Below, one piece after another: positions 48,006-60,700 of a stretch of DNA of 64,000 nt. Under the pieces are notes generated by a model that was not told where the DNA came from, searched no databases, and worked only from the letters and a program-made list of their open reading frames with translations. The DNA comes from Nyssa sinensis (lineage: Eukaryota > Streptophyta > Magnoliopsida > Cornales > Nyssaceae), in the NCBI GenBank assembly GCA_008638375.1, contig CM018038.1, forward strand, positions 29,300,753 to 29,364,752, written 5' to 3'. Made by a program: the position numbers and the translations under genes. How positions within the stretch are numbered: position 1 is the first letter of the stretch; every line of letters starts with the position of its first letter.

Positions 48006-49896
48006 ATGGCCATTTCTAATGCCCATACCAGTACTGGGTATGAATTATAGGTCCCTATGGATGTAAAAAACCAAGATGTATTAGACCTTAAAGTTAGTAA
48101 TTAGTCAGAGGACCCAAAAAATAGTCTTGTCAGCAATTCAGGGAGTCCTCATAATTGAAGCCTTTGTTGAGCCTAGGAATAAAGAGGTCGGCACCTCTAG
48201 TAAAACTCGTAGGAGAGAAAAAAAGAGCGCCAATACCGAGGGTATGATAGATGCCCTTATGGCCACATATAACTTCCCTTCAAACGTTTCTTGTAGAATT
48301 TCAGACCTTATAAATCACCTTGCTGATATTCGTAGTGGTGAAATGTGTGGCTACCTTGAATGGTTTGAGGTTGGGGTACATTTTCTATTCCACCGTACAA
48401 TCAGTGATTTCTTTCGCTGGTTCAGTATCTGCTTTGCCAATCTAAACATTAATAGTTGGAGGCATTTGATCGCCTTCATAGTCTTAGGATATAAGAACAA
48501 GGGCAAAGTAGACCTCCCATTGATTACGAGTAAAATGGACTTAAAATTCCTAAAGTCGGGGGCATGTTCTATATGTCTTTTGACAAAGGGTTCAAGCCCC
48601 TCACCTCTACACCCTCTTCCAACAAAGCATGGAAGAAGTGGTACTTTTTGTCAAAGGATGCTGGGAGTACTAGGATTTTGAGAACCAACCAAGTGTCTTT
48701 CCTCGGTATACCAGCTTCAAGGGTGAGCCTACCGATCTGTGATATTTGTTATTTTTATTCATACTTTTACCTTTGTGGTTTCTAAGTTTCTTTGTTCTAA
48801 GTATCCCGTGTAGATAAGAAATCTTGGAAAAGGTATATATTCACATAAGACCTTCAAGAATGGTACAGATAACTCCTTCAGCCAAAAGAACGGTCGCACG
48901 AGGAGGTTTTTAGCCTCAAGAACCTATTAGAAACTGGTCTAGCTAAGGAGAAGAGCGAGGGATTGAAGAAGAAGAAGGCTGGAGAAACTTCAACCTCTGT
49001 TGAGCCCACCCCTTCTCAAAAAACGAAGAAAACCTTGGCTATCTCTCTCGAGCGAACCATCTCGGAGGAACTGGCCCTTCCTACTATACGCGAGGAGATT
49101 CCCCCTCCAGCACTAGTGGTGCAAAATCCTCAAAGGAGGAAGGGCAAAACTGGATCTGCTCCCCCTATCACTGAAGAAAACGGGGCGAATGCCCTGAAGA
49201 AGGCTTATAAGGAGTCTTGGGCGACCTGCCTTGGAAAATTCAAAGGACACAAACCCAAGAGAATAGTCAAAGATCTGGTGGTATCTCACATGAGGGTAAG
49301 TATTCAAAACTTCTCTTTCTTACACTTTTAGTCTATTTTCCTCATAATTGGCCTACCGAACTAATGAATTTTTTTTGGTCTGTAGGTTGTTCATGCACTA
49401 GAGGCAATTATGGACAACCTTGAAGATACCCAAACAAATCGATAAACTGCGGGTTGAGACGAGGCTCCAGCTAGGGTCTACTCAATCTATTATCTCTACC
49501 TCAGAGAAGAAACTAAAGGAGGTTACAAACGCCATTGCAATCCTAGAATCAAAGTTGAATGCCTTGACTTCTAATCTGGAAGGGCTAAAGAAAAAGATAG
49601 CATATTTCAAAGAAATTGCTGCCCTGAAGCTTGCCAAGAGTGTAGAGATGGCTAAAGCTGAGACCGAAGAGGCTTTGAAGGCTGAGATTCAGAGGTTGGG
49701 GGGTGATTTCGTAGACTATGGTTACTAGATGTACAAGAAGAAACTTTTCAAGCTCCACCCTATCGTTAATATTGATGGTCTAGATGAGATCCCGGTCTTT
49801 GAGGCCGAGATGGAAAAGCCTACTGTAGACCCCCTCTAATCTGGGCAACTCGAAACTTCTGAGCAGGAGAATGAGCCAGCCCTTGTAGAGCAATAG
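48006..49896 (+). pseudogene. Antisense gene of the Tat element (putative gypsy-type transposon domain plus coiled coil)
   Basis: The gene runs against the pol genes. A possible ATG (48006) is cut by TAG at 48048. The frame 48085-48681 carries a YLEWFEVGVHFLFHRTI...NSWRHLIAF-type stretch resembling the plant "putative gypsy type transposon" domain (PF04195). A basic Ser/Thr-rich linker follows (48963-49295), then a heptad-like Leu/Lys/Glu coiled coil (49430-49725) and an acidic tail to TAG 49896. Two GT-AG gaps of about 90 nt (48723-48813 and 49296-49385) look like introns; the second joins exons in frame. Frameshifts and stops remain after splicing, so this copy is dead. Function in live relatives is unknown. 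Confidence 0.65.
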
Positions 49897-50190
49897 ACCC
49901 TTCGTCTTTTTTCTTCCTCTTTTGTACTTTTTTTTTTTTTTTATCTCTTATACCTTTGGGTATTATTTAATGAAATTATCCTTTTTGACTTTGAATTCCA
50001 AGTTTCATCTTGTGTGTTTGAATGTGTATTGTCCAGCCAATTTTGATTAATACATAATATTTGAACGTCTTTAAGTCCTAAACTAGTCAATCATCTAATT
50101 GGTTGCTCTTAAGTCTTTAAAAACTAAAATTGATAACATGCTCACCTACAACACTTATAGGTGATAGGTGAGGGGTTTGAACAGGTGATA
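49897..50190. other. Spacer between antisense gene and tandem repeat
   Basis: It contains a T run (49926-49942) followed by a plant-type AT-rich 3' end region of the antisense gene, and no frame of note. Confidence 0.4.
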
Positions 50191-50552
50191 ATGTCGCATA
50201 AATGAATAACTTCATATTTGTAACACTTAAAATAATAATAAGGTCTTTAACGGTTTGTAAGATAGCAATGTCGCATCAATAGTTCAGACCTGTAACACTT
50301 ATAATAAATATACGATTTTTAGGAGTCTGTAAGGTGGCAATGCCACATTAGTAGTCCAGACCTATAACACCTATAACGAATATAAGGTTTTTAATGGTCT
50401 CTAAGGTAGCAATGCCGCATAAATAAATGGTTCAGATTTGTAACACTTAAAATAATAAAGTTTTTATGTGTTCGTAAGTTTGCAATGCTGCATAAATGAA
50501 TAATTCAAACCTGTAACACTTATAATAGAATATAAGGTTTTTATGGGTCTGG
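50191..50552. repeat. Tandem repeat of five units, 72-77 bp, after pol
   Basis: Units start at ATGYCGCAT-like sequence at 50191, 50268, 50340, 50412 and 50485. Each contains TGTAACACTTA (or a close variant) and AAGGTTTTTA-like text. The block lies immediately beyond the 3' end of integrase on the minus strand. Confidence 0.85.
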
Positions 50553-50574
50553 ATATCAATAAATACTATGGTAG

Positions 50575-51630
50575 GTGAAAATCTGAAACTTTATTGATAA
50601 TACTTGCGTATATGCTCAATACTCCATGGTTTGGGTACAAGTTTTCTAGCCAGATCTTCTAGCCAGTAAGTGGTGGGCCTTACAGTTTTTTCACTCTATA
50701 GGGTCCTTCCCAATTGGGAGAAAGTTTCCCCATAATGAGATCTTTGGTGTTCGGGAATACTCTTCTTAGAATGAGATCAATGATCTGGAAGTGAACAAGC
50801 CTTATTCCTTTGTTGGAGTACCTTGCCACACTTTGTTGGTAGGCTTCTATTCTAATATGTGCATGTTTTCACTTTTCTTTTAAAAAATCAAGGTTTTAAG
50901 CAAGCTGTTGGTTATTTCCATAGGGGGGCTGAAGACTTTTATCCTGAGAATTGGCATACCGGTTTCTACCAGAATTACTACTTCAGTCCCATAAGCAAGC
51001 AAGAATGGTGTTTAAACAGTTGGGACATTTTTCATTGTTCGATAGGCCTAGAGGACTCCAGGGAGTTCTTCCACCCATCTCCCCTTAGCTTGTTCTAGTC
51101 TCTTCTTTATGGCTTCCAAGATGGACATGTTTGTTACTTCGGCTTGCCCGTTAGTTTGTGGATGTCCGAGAAAGGAGAAGTGATGACTGATGTGAAGGTC
51201 TTTTTAGAATTTTCTAAACACCTTCCATTATCTGTAATAAAGACTTTGGGAATTCTGAACCAGCATACTAAATTTTTCCAAGTTCTTGACCTCCACTTCT
51301 ATGGTGTTAGTCAATGATTTAGCATCTGCCCACTTAGAAAAATAATCTATAGTGACTAATTGAAATTTTCTATTTTGGGGGGCTTTTGGTAGTGGCCCTA
51401 CAATGTCTATTCCCCATTGGGCAAAGGGCCCAGGACTGGTTATAGTTATGAGCACTTGTTAAGACGGGTGCTAATAAGAAGCGAAACGTTAGTATTTGTC
51501 ACACTTTCAAACATAGTCTTTAGTTTGTTTCAACATACTTGGCCAATAGTATCCCTAAGAGAGTGCTCGGTGGGCAATGGTTCAACCTCCATTATGGTTG
51601 CCACAAATCTCTTCATGAATTTCTACAAGA
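50575..51630 (-). pseudogene. Tat element integrase remnant
   Basis: Minus-strand translation shows the integrase core (PFAQWGIDIVGPLPKAP, D...YFSKW) from about 51435, the HPQTNGQAEVTN and GRWVEELPGVL motifs at about 51165-51060, and the C-terminal KLSPNWEGPYRVKKL module at about 50700. The third catalytic acidic region is followed by in-frame stops (TAG within VL*AYRT), and several frames must be combined. The enzyme would insert element cDNA into chromosomes; this copy cannot. Confidence 0.8.
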
Positions 51631-51635
51631 ATGTA

Positions 51636-52265
51636 CTATGCCCCTTTAGTATTCAAGCATAAGAGGAAAGGTTGGGAATAAGACCTCTTGTATAATTTGT
51701 TCCCGAGGATTAGGTACCAAACTGCTTTGATCCGAGGATTAGGTATCGAACTGCTTTGATCGAATCCTCCTAGCTTGACATTTTCTTTAGGTAGTAATCC
51801 TTCTGTCAAGAATTTGACTATAGGAGTCATCCAATTGGGAGATTGTTCTAAAATCTGCAGAATATGTGGTGTCTCACTACTAGATTTCAATTGGTAAGAA
51901 ATCTTAACAGTGGAGTCATTTGCTCGATCCAAGTGAGAAGTCATGTTAGCCAGTGCGTCTGCTCTAGAGTTTTGATTCCTATCAACCGAGAGCCCTGATA
52001 ACTATTTCTTTAATGAGTCCATGAGTTTTGAGTATTTTATCATTGTGTCATCTTTGGCTGTGTATTCACCCAGAACTTGACTAACAAGAAGCTGGGAATC
52101 AGAGAATATTATAAGGTTTGAGGCTACACATTCCTAGGAAAACTTTACTCCAAGAATAAGTGCCTCATATTCTGCCTTGTTATTAGAGGCTTTGAAGCCC
52201 AAGCTGACAGCCTTCTCCATGATGGATCCATCAAAGGACTAGAGTATTAATCCCATTCTAGAGCC
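51636..52265 (-). pseudogene. Second (archaeal-type) RNase H and linker of the Tat element
   Basis: Translation shows [19 protein letters not shown], then SDSQLLVSQVLGEYTAKDD and NSRADALANM, the signature order of the additional RNase H carried by Tat/Ogre elements. The linker that precedes integrase (51944-51636, NWMTPIVKFLTEGLLP...) follows directly. Stops interrupt the domain at two or more places. Confidence 0.75.
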
Positions 52266-52376
52266 CTTATCGGTGGATTATCCGTTAGTGTTAAGTAGCC
52301 ATAATGGATCATTCGTATAAGCTTGAGAATCTAGCTTCTGAATTCCAGTGAACTCTGCTATAAAATCTACTAGTGC

Positions 52377-53530
52377 CTATGCCTTGATTGCAATTCGAGG
52401 AACATAGGATATGTCGAACTCACCTAACTCAACAGACCATTTGACCAATCGCCCAAATATTTTTGGCTTATGAAGGACTGACTTCAGAAGATAGGAAGTC
52501 GGGATTATAATGGGATAGGCTTGGAAATATGGCCTAAGCTTTCGAGTTGAGACCATCAAGGCCAGCGCTAACTTCTCAATTCAGAATACCTAGTTTCTGT
52601 GTCAATGAGCACTTTACTGATGTAGAAGACTAGGTTCTGGACCCTTTTTTTCTTCTCTAATTAAGGCTAGACTGACTTCACTTTATGATACTACTAAGTA
52701 CAGAAGTAGTTTTTCTCTTGGCAGTAGTTTTGAAAGGAGATCGGGAGAAGCCAAGTATCTCTTTAATTGTTGAAAGGCTTCTTCACATTCAAAGGTCCAA
52801 TCTAGGGTATTACTCCCCCTCAAAGCCTTGAAGAACAAAAGGCAACGATCTATAGATTTGGAAATAAACCTTGTTATTAATCCTTGGATATCCTTCTTTG
52901 TCCTAAAGGACTCTAAATCAATCAAAGTCTTGATTTGAGTAGGACCTACTTCAATTCCTCTCTAGGAGACCAAGAATCCTTAGAACTTTCCCTCAATAAC
53001 CCCATAAGTACATTAAGTTTTACTTTGTGCTTCTTGATGATATCGAACGTTTGGGATAAGTGTTGGACGTGGTCTGCCTTCCAAAAAATTTTGATGAGCA
53101 CATCATCGATGTAGACTTCCATTGTATCTCTTATCTGGAGGCTAAACATCTTGTTGATAAACCCAGCTTTCTTGAGACCTAACCACATCACTCTATAACA
53201 ATAAAGACCTCATTCGGATATGAAAGCAGTCTTCTTCTAGTCGAGCGGGTATACTTGAATTTTGTTATACCCGGAATAGGCATCTATGAAACTCATAAGC
53301 TCATAACCTGTAGTGTTATCTACAAGTTGGTCAATCTTGGGGAAAGAAAAACTGTCCTTGGGAACATGCTTTGTTAAAATCGGTATAGTCAACGCAGACT
53401 CTCCACTTGTAGATAAGCTTTGTTAAGTTGGTCAATCTTGAAGGACATGCTTTGTTCTTCTTTTTTGCGATGACGGTATTGGCAAGCCATTCAAGATTTT
53501 AAAAAAAGACCTCACTTATCATTCCAACAT
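52377..53530 (-). pseudogene. Tat element reverse transcriptase and first RNase H
   Basis: The minus strand gives WRVCVDYTDFNKAC, FPKIDQLVD, FIDAYSGYNKIQ, KTAFISE and VYIDDVLIK (YIDD at about 53118-53107), followed by the connection/RNase H region (52925-52683, 52559-52377) with KLRPYFQAYPIIIPT and the FDISYVPR end. Stops occur, for example after the IQVYPLD segment. One short stretch (LTNLTKL) looks duplicated at about 53333 and 53428. Confidence 0.82.
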
Positions 53531-53756
53531 TGAGTAACCTCTAAACTTCCTCGTTGATGATATTTTGCGATTTTAAAGCGAACGTTCTGCTCTTCTGGCG
53601 TACCGGAGAATGGTCTAGATTGATCATCAAATTATGAGAGATAAAGTTAGGATCTATACCTTCTATGTCCTTCATCTCTTAAGAAAATACTGATAAATTC
53701 TGCTTCAAGAACTTGACAAATTCTTCTCGCTCTAAAGGAGACAGAGCTGAGCCAAT

Positions 53757-54360
53757 TTATAAGTATTTTCCTTCAGCCTCTATACTGATGAGCTCCTTTA
53801 TCACCTCTTCCTTCGAATTCACAATGTTATCCCTTCCTCTAGGACTTAAAGGCTCTTCAATCTCAGAGGGGCATTCTCTTGTATCGCTAAAATTAGATCT
53901 GGAGAATCCATCCATTTTGAGATCATATTGTAATTGATATTTAGGAGTTTTTTCTTTGAGTGCAATTTCATGGCACTCCCAAGTAGTGGGTTGAAAGCCT
54001 TTAACAGTTACCACCTTGTCTTTATAAAAAAAACTTAAGACATTGGTGAAAGGTGGAAGTGATGGCCCCTATCTAATGGATCCAAGGTCTAACAATTATA
54101 ACATTGTAAAGGGACTTGGCATCCAAGACCAAAAACTCTATGATCGGAGTCCTCTATTCATCTCTCTCTCCTATTGGGGCCAACATGTCGATCTTGCCTA
54201 TAGGAAAATTGAGGTTCCCATTAAATCTTGTTATTACTCCAATGGTTGTTTGGATGTCCTTTTGATCTAGTCTCATCTGTTTGAATGGCTCATAAAATAG
54301 TACGTTAGTAGAACTTCTTCTATCCACAAGCACCCTTTTTAATCTCGAAATTGGCAATTT
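53757..54360 (-). pseudogene. Tat element protease region
   Basis: The 54357-54154 stretch holds the RVLVDRRSSTNVLFYE segment, where this family normally has a D-G-(G/S)-S active site. Here the glycine is Arg, so the catalytic motif is lost. The LNFPIGKIDM strand follows. The 54014-53757 piece downstream is the linker to RT. Confidence 0.65.
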
Positions 54361-54599
54361 TTAGAGATATAACAAGGGCATTGCTATAGAGGCAATATAC
54401 CCCTACGAGATCCAGCTCAAAGAACTATATATGTGGCGATGTTTTAGTTCTCTTTTTAATAAAAGAGATTTGGACAATATGAGGCTCTGCCCTAGCCTCT
54501 CGAGCATACCTCTTTTTAGCTCTCAATAACATTCTGGTTTCTGTGCTATCAGCATGCAGCACGAATGTCACATGCTAGTTGTTTGGCAGTTGCTGATCA

Positions 54600-55700
54600 T
54601 TCCAAACGTCTCGTTGCTCGGGCCTCTGATCTTGCCTCCTTTGGAGGAGCCTATCATCTCGTTGATTTTGCCTCTCGTCTTGGCAGATAAATTCTTTTAG
54701 TCGACCACACTTGATTAAGCTCAATTTCCTACTTCAGAACTCTACACTCTTCAATAGCTGTGGCCTTGTTCTTTATTAAAATCACAATACTTATTTTTTT
54801 TCTTTGTCTTTGGATTACTTTTCATTGGTTCGGGCCACTTCAAGTTTTCACAAGCTTGGATCTACTAAAAGATGTGAGTTAGGGAGGCATTCAGTGGGGT
54901 ATAAGTTTCGTACCTCCTAGAACCAGAGTTATTTTGTGCTCTGGATAACATCCTCTTATCGGGACTCCGAGCCATTTTTTGTTGTCTTTATTATCTTTCT
55001 TCTGAGCTTGATCATCCTTATGAACTTACTCATTGGCTTTCCAAATGAAATTTTTTGTGTCTTCAAGGTTGATGTACATTTGAGCTCTCTCCATAAGGGT
55101 TGCCATATCGATTGGGGGATTCTTAGTTAATGAGTTCTAGAAGTGTCCAGGTCTCAATCCTGAAGTCAGGGCAACCACCAAAAAACTTGTGATGCAATCA
55201 TTTATCTCTATAAGCTCAACGTTAAAGCGAGCAATGTACTCCCTCAATGTCTCTCCCTTTGCTTGCTTGATGGTTAGAAGGGATTTTGGTCACTTCTTTA
55301 GTTTTTTACTTATTAGGAAGCGATCAATGAATAACCAACTGAGCTCGTAAAAGTTGTTGAGTGAATTCTGGGGGAGGTTATGGAACCACTTGAGGGTTGT
55401 ACCTTTGAGGGTAATAACGAAGGTTCTTCACATAAAGCATCGGTAGCTCCGTGCAAAGTCATTGTATGCTGATAATGAGATAAATGATCCCCAAGATCCT
55501 CCGAGCCATTGCAGAGAGTGAACTTTGGAATGATAAAATTTTTGGGTCGTTCTTCTACCATTATTGCAGGGATAAACAGTGTAGAGAACCTTTTGAGTAA
55601 TTTTCCTAGCTCATCTTGCTCTGGGAGAATATAGAATCTTTTGGTCAACACGGTCTAATCTTGAGAATCTAATATTTCCTTAACCCTCTGAGGGACCTTG
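54600..55700 (-). pseudogene. Tat element gag
   Basis: The 55651-55313 stretch encodes the conserved gag core (PKFTLCNGSEDLGDHLSHYQ, then MTLHGATDALCE). A frameshift follows, after which 54990-54600 is basic and broken. Gag would form the virus-like particle. Stops and shifts make it non-functional. Confidence 0.75.
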
Positions 55701-56400
55701 GGCTGATTCTGTGGCAATACTATTGGTGCTTGATTTTGAGTTTACCCTAGATTCCCAAGCTCAGGAATTATTAGTAGGTTATGTCTTGTAGTTGTGGATG
55801 GGTGTTGTTCCATAGAAACTGAAGGGTGTTAAACCTCTAGTGGTTAAAGATATGGATTTATCAGTTATACTCCTGAAGTCGTTGGCATAGGTATTCTAGT
55901 TCTGCTCTAACAATGAACGACATGGTAGAATAGTGGAATAACTCTTCTGATTGTCGTTGAGGTTTGTGGGTCAGGTCCTACTTGGACAATACATTGGGGA
56001 TGTACTGCCTAAGTATTAGGTAGCTCCACGTTCTGAGGGTTCCCCCTCGTGGCAGTGCTAACAGGAGGCTGAGCTCCTCCGTACGCAGCGTTTACGAGCA
56101 GGGGAGGAGGAATTACGTTCTACTAGCCTTGCACGTGTGAGGCTAGTGTTTGTGACATGGTAGTGATCTACTGTCGTATTGATCGGACTATCATTACATC
56201 CGATTTATTTGATATTGTAAGCAAGTTGGTGTACTCCTTCTTCCTCTTTCAATGGGTGGTTGATCCTGAGGGTTTGGTCGATTCCTTTTAGGATGGAGAT
56301 TTTGGGCCATTGTTGATATATAGTATAGAGGAACGATTTAAGCTCTATAAGATGTGTGAATAAGAACTTTTAGTTGTTCCTACAAACAGTGACAAACTAA

Positions 56401-56846
56401 TGTTACCAGTTTTTGATCGGAATACTACATTTCTTCAATTACCTGTCAAGGACACAAGCTCGGAGGGCCACCAGGAAGGCTTCGGTGGTCACCGCTCTAA
56501 TGGTAAAGTCAGGAAAAAAAAAAGTAAGAAAGTAATTGAACATAACTTGACAGTGTACCTTGTAGCCGTATTTATAGGTTGTAGGTCTCCGAGGTTAAGT
56601 AGGATTATGAGCCATAGAAGTAAGGATTTGATAATATCCATATATAGTAGTTACAATATTGAATTTTGTTTACTTATTCTGATATCAGTAACCCATGGAA
56701 GGTAGTGACTAACTCAGAACCTTTCATGCTTGTGTTCTGTATTCCATAGATTGATAAAAACCTGTGCGAACCTAGTTCTTACACTTCAAGCTACTCCAGA
56801 GACATGAGTCATGCTCTAAGCTCTTTGGTCAAATTATGGCATATCA
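56401..56846 (-). mobile_element. 5' LTR of the Tat element (446 bp)
   Basis: The ends match 43008-47545. A TATA motif on the minus strand (CTATAAATACGG) lies at about 56568-56578. A 32-bp stretch beginning GAACCTTTCATGC (from about 56717) is identical to the partner LTR. Confidence 0.85.
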
Positions 56847-56851
56847 GAAGT

Positions 56852-58536
56852 GATACACAAATATCTCGTTTAGATTTTTACATTGGAGAGAAAGAAAAAG
56901 ATTTGGAGGGAGAGACAGATTGAGTAATCAAATAAAGATCACTTTTCCAATCTTTTAAAACACCGGAGAGATTTTGAGAGGGAAAATAAAAAAGCATTTT
57001 AATGAATTTTTCAGATATCAAATTACCTTTATATGTTTGCTAAAAGTTAGTCATAGCAATAAGATAAATTTAATAATATAATAATTTATATACTTTTTTA
57101 CTAATTATTCAAATAAGATATAATTCTCTTCAATATTCAAATAAGATGGAGAAGAACACTTTTTTTTTCCTTGTCTTTTCTATTATATTTTAAAAAAAAA
57201 ATTCTCTAAAACATCGGAACAAGCCGTAAAACAAACGAAATTGTCAATCCTTTCACAGCACGTCATCTTAGAGGTACACATGGGTTAGAAGAATATTAAA
57301 CCAACTTGAATTAATTTTAGAAAAATATAGCAAAGAATTGCTAAAGGAACCGAACACACTGCGTATTTCATCACTTCAACCTGAACGTGCTCTAACATTC
57401 CACAATTTATTTCACTTTTTGTTACATCCGGAGTTGAGTTACTTTCAAGCTTAAGTTTTAAACGCTCCTTGTCGCACAAATTTTAAACTACTCTCACTTC
57501 TGGTATCTTTGAATCAAATCTTGAGGTAACTTTATAAGTAGGCCTGGCAAAATCGACGAGTTGGACGGATTTGGACGGATTGTAAACAGGATCAGGATCA
57601 TAAACAAGTTGAACTCATATTTCACCCGAATTGGTCGGATTGAATACGAGTCGGATCATAAATGGGTCGGGTCATAAGTTATAAGTTTTGTCATTTGGAT
57701 AAGATATTTACCTTTATGAGAATACCAAAGTAGCATTTTATTTACACCGTAAGATAGTATTAATCAATAAGCCGGTTCATGTGAGACCAAGTTTTATTCG
57801 AGATGAACAAAATCTTCTTTTTTTCACATACGCACAACTCAAATTCAAGACTCATCACATGTACACGCACATACGTAGGTAGATAGAATCCCCTCACCCC
57901 CAACCAATCGTAGTACTACAAAAAACCCATACCCGATTCCTGCCAAAATTTCTTGGGTAACCCAAGGTCCGGCAAGATTTTCAAATTAATTTGAAGTGAT
58001 GTGCCTCTTCGAATTCATTACACACTCAATTTCCTCATACAATGACTGTTTTCTCCAGAATACATATTTATTATCCACCCTATAATATTTATTAATTTTG
58101 CATTACTCAAATATTATTAATAATTTTCTCTATGTTTTTAAGAAATGAAAATTTTCCTCATCTGTGAGGGAAAAAATTGATGTGCTCATATTAGCTATAA
58201 GCTTCTTTTACGAAACAAAATAGGTATTATATCTAAGTTATGAGAAAGCTTCCAACTTTTTTCTCTATTATTAATAAATTAATGTTTTTTGGTAAATATT
58301 AATAATAAATTAATGTTATTAGTACCATTTACATTATACAAAAAAAAAATTAAAAATATTAACTATTAAATAAATATTTTATTAATTATTCTCAATGGAA
58401 CAAAGTTGATTTTTCAGAAAAATTATTAGTCGATAAAGATTATTATGTTACAAATATCAATTACTAGATGGCCAACAATATCTAAATTTATATCTAAGTA
58501 CACATGAAAATTATGTTTCGGTGGACTGATCCATAA

Positions 58537-58580
<44 letters not shown>

Positions 58581-59100
58581 TTCGATGGAAACAAGTTCAT
58601 TTTTCCATATAAAATTTTGTATTTTAATTGTGTTTTGTTTCAATTTATTGATCAATAAAAAAGTTGACTATTTCTATGAAAAAGGAACAAAATTTTAATT
58701 CTTGCATACATATCAACTCACCAAGGCATCAAGTTAGGCCGGTTGAATTATATAATTAATATTCAATAACTCAAAAATCTCTAATAAATAATAGTTTTTC
58801 AATTTTGACTTTATTTAAAAAAAATCATTTTCAAATAAATATTAATTAAAAATCTTAAATTTATTTTTATATAAAATAAAAAATCTAAAAAAAATACTTG
58901 GAAAAAATTGGTAATAATTGAAAAAATGCACCCAAAAAAAAAAAAAAAGAATAGTTTTGTCATTTTGAAATTAAAAAAAAAAAATGACGGGAGGGAAATA
59001 TTTGACAATAAAAATAGAAAATGTTAATGTAATTATTAGAAACCTCAAAAGAAGTTAGTATAATTTACCTTATACACACACATGTATGTATATGCAGCAT
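56852..59100. other. AT-rich intergenic DNA
   Basis: No gene was recognised. It holds a (TA)n(TG)n microsatellite at about 58537-58580 and A/T homopolymers at 58935-58985. Confidence 0.5.
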
Positions 59101-60700
59101 GTATGGAGGCTACCCGCTACCAACTCAACTAGAAAACAAGAAACAGATCATCATATAGATTACATACGCTCTTGCCACCAGTTCTGTTCACAATCTTCAT
59201 ATTCTCTCCACTAGAAGACTCCCTAGTTCATATTAAACAAACTCAACTGATACCCATGGGTAAAGTAAATCTAACCGAGTCCTGTGTCCTTTGTCCCAAG
59301 AAACTTAATTAGGTCAATTGTACAAGTAGTATAATATATTGATTATATTATCAACTTGTGAAGTCCACTAGCAATGCAAAACACTATTTGCATCATTGGA
59401 AGTGCTACTACAAACAGGAAACAGGATTTTTCTTGGTTAAAAAATGAAAATAAGCTCTTCTCATTGTATCCAAACATGGTTAACAGCCCCCATGGCGGTG
59501 TCCTGATTTGTACAAACAATACAGATGGCCCTATGGTAATAAGTAATACAGAACAAAGAATAAATTAATCATAATTATACAGTTAGCTGATGTCTATCAA
59601 ACCCAAGAAATGAGAACAATGCAAAAACTGGATTTCAAATAAAGAAGAAAAAGAAATTACCATGAATTAAAACTTGGCTCGCACAATCAACTGTTGACCC
59701 TCCAGATGTGAAGTTGATGAACCAAAGTGGATCCCGAGACCAGAAATGCTATTATCAATGTCACCATTGGAGCACTTCATAAGTTATTGCAAGTCTTGGA
59801 CACCAGTGCCAGCATTGGGCTGAGAGAGAGAAAACATAGATAGCCCAAATACTTTTTGCTTTATTTGAAATGATCTTGTCGAATAATTCCAATAAATTCA
59901 GGAAGCAACTCATCACTGTCTTTCTGCTTCCATATTTCACCATTGGCATGAATAAGCCAGGATATTTGAGGAGAAAGTGACGAATACTCTGCACATCACC
60001 AAAATAGCCTTAAAAATCTCACCCATAAGTTCTGAAGTTTCCTACTTAAGAAACAAAATCTATTAGTTTGAATCGCACATTGCAATTGAAAAATTAGCAT
60101 CTGATAATTTGGATTCTCAATAATCAAGGGCATTTAATAATGCCTGATTATAATATCCACCTAGAAGTGGACAAGCTAACATATCATCACCAAGGTCAGA
60201 ATGCATCTTCACAAGTGAATTGAGTTTTGCGAGGTTTCCTTAGATCAGGCAAATTTGACATAGATGTCGCCAGTGGCAAAGCTACCTAGTAAACAAGGGT
60301 GTATGAGTGAGTGTTCTACTTGGCTTCCATTGTATAATCATGTTAATTTTGTTTTTTCCTCTCCTGTTTTTTTTTCCCCCTTTTCAAGGATATCTTGTCT
60401 TTTTGTCTTTGTTCCCCATTCATCAGCACCAATGACAAGAACTTGTAATGGCTTTTCTCATCTCTTAAGTTCTTACATTGAGGGTACTAGACAAATTCAA
60501 GCTAGCTTTGAATTATTCTGTGTCCAAACTTCCAATACATTACTACTGTAGGAGTCACACATTTCACATCACTTAGCATGTGCCACACTAGTACAGGTTG
60601 CCAAGCCAACCTAAATTGAATAGACTTTCAATAAACACATTGTAGAAGAGGATTCAAAAACAGATCAAAGGCACAAGCCAAATGGGTATGGCATAAATGA
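59101..60700. other. Unassigned, possibly a decayed gene fragment
   Basis: Codon-like stretches exist on the minus strand at 60000-59876 (an open piece containing SWLIHANGEIWKQK followed by DELLPEFIGIIRQ) next to an AG acceptor-like site, but no domain or full exon structure can be defended. The rest has no signal. Confidence 0.25.

Larger units (their letters stand above)
43005..56846 (-). mobile_element. Ty3/gypsy retrotransposon, Tat lineage, with antisense gene and nested solo LTR
   Basis: On the minus strand the order is 5' LTR (56846-56401), gag, protease, RT, RNase H, a second RNase H, integrase, a tandem repeat, a gene on the opposite strand and 3' LTR (47545-43008, interrupted). The second RNase H between the first and the integrase is diagnostic of the Tat/Ogre lineage, and an antisense ORF in the 3' region is known from some of its members. 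GAAGT flanks both sides (43000-43004 and 56847-56851), with three extra bases before the left LTR end. All coding parts contain stops, so it is not autonomous now. Length without the nested LTR is about 9.8 kb. Confidence 0.85.

Noticed and set aside
48127..48681. 184-residue frame as a host gene
   Set aside because: It lies inside the Tat retrotransposon in the position of its antisense ORF and carries a transposon-associated domain.
50191..50552. CRISPR-like array
   Set aside because: This is a plant genome; units are contiguous and diverged, with no unique spacers.
59761..59994. 77-residue minus-strand frame
   Set aside because: Another frame of the same stretch looks more protein-like, but neither could be tied to a family or exon structure.
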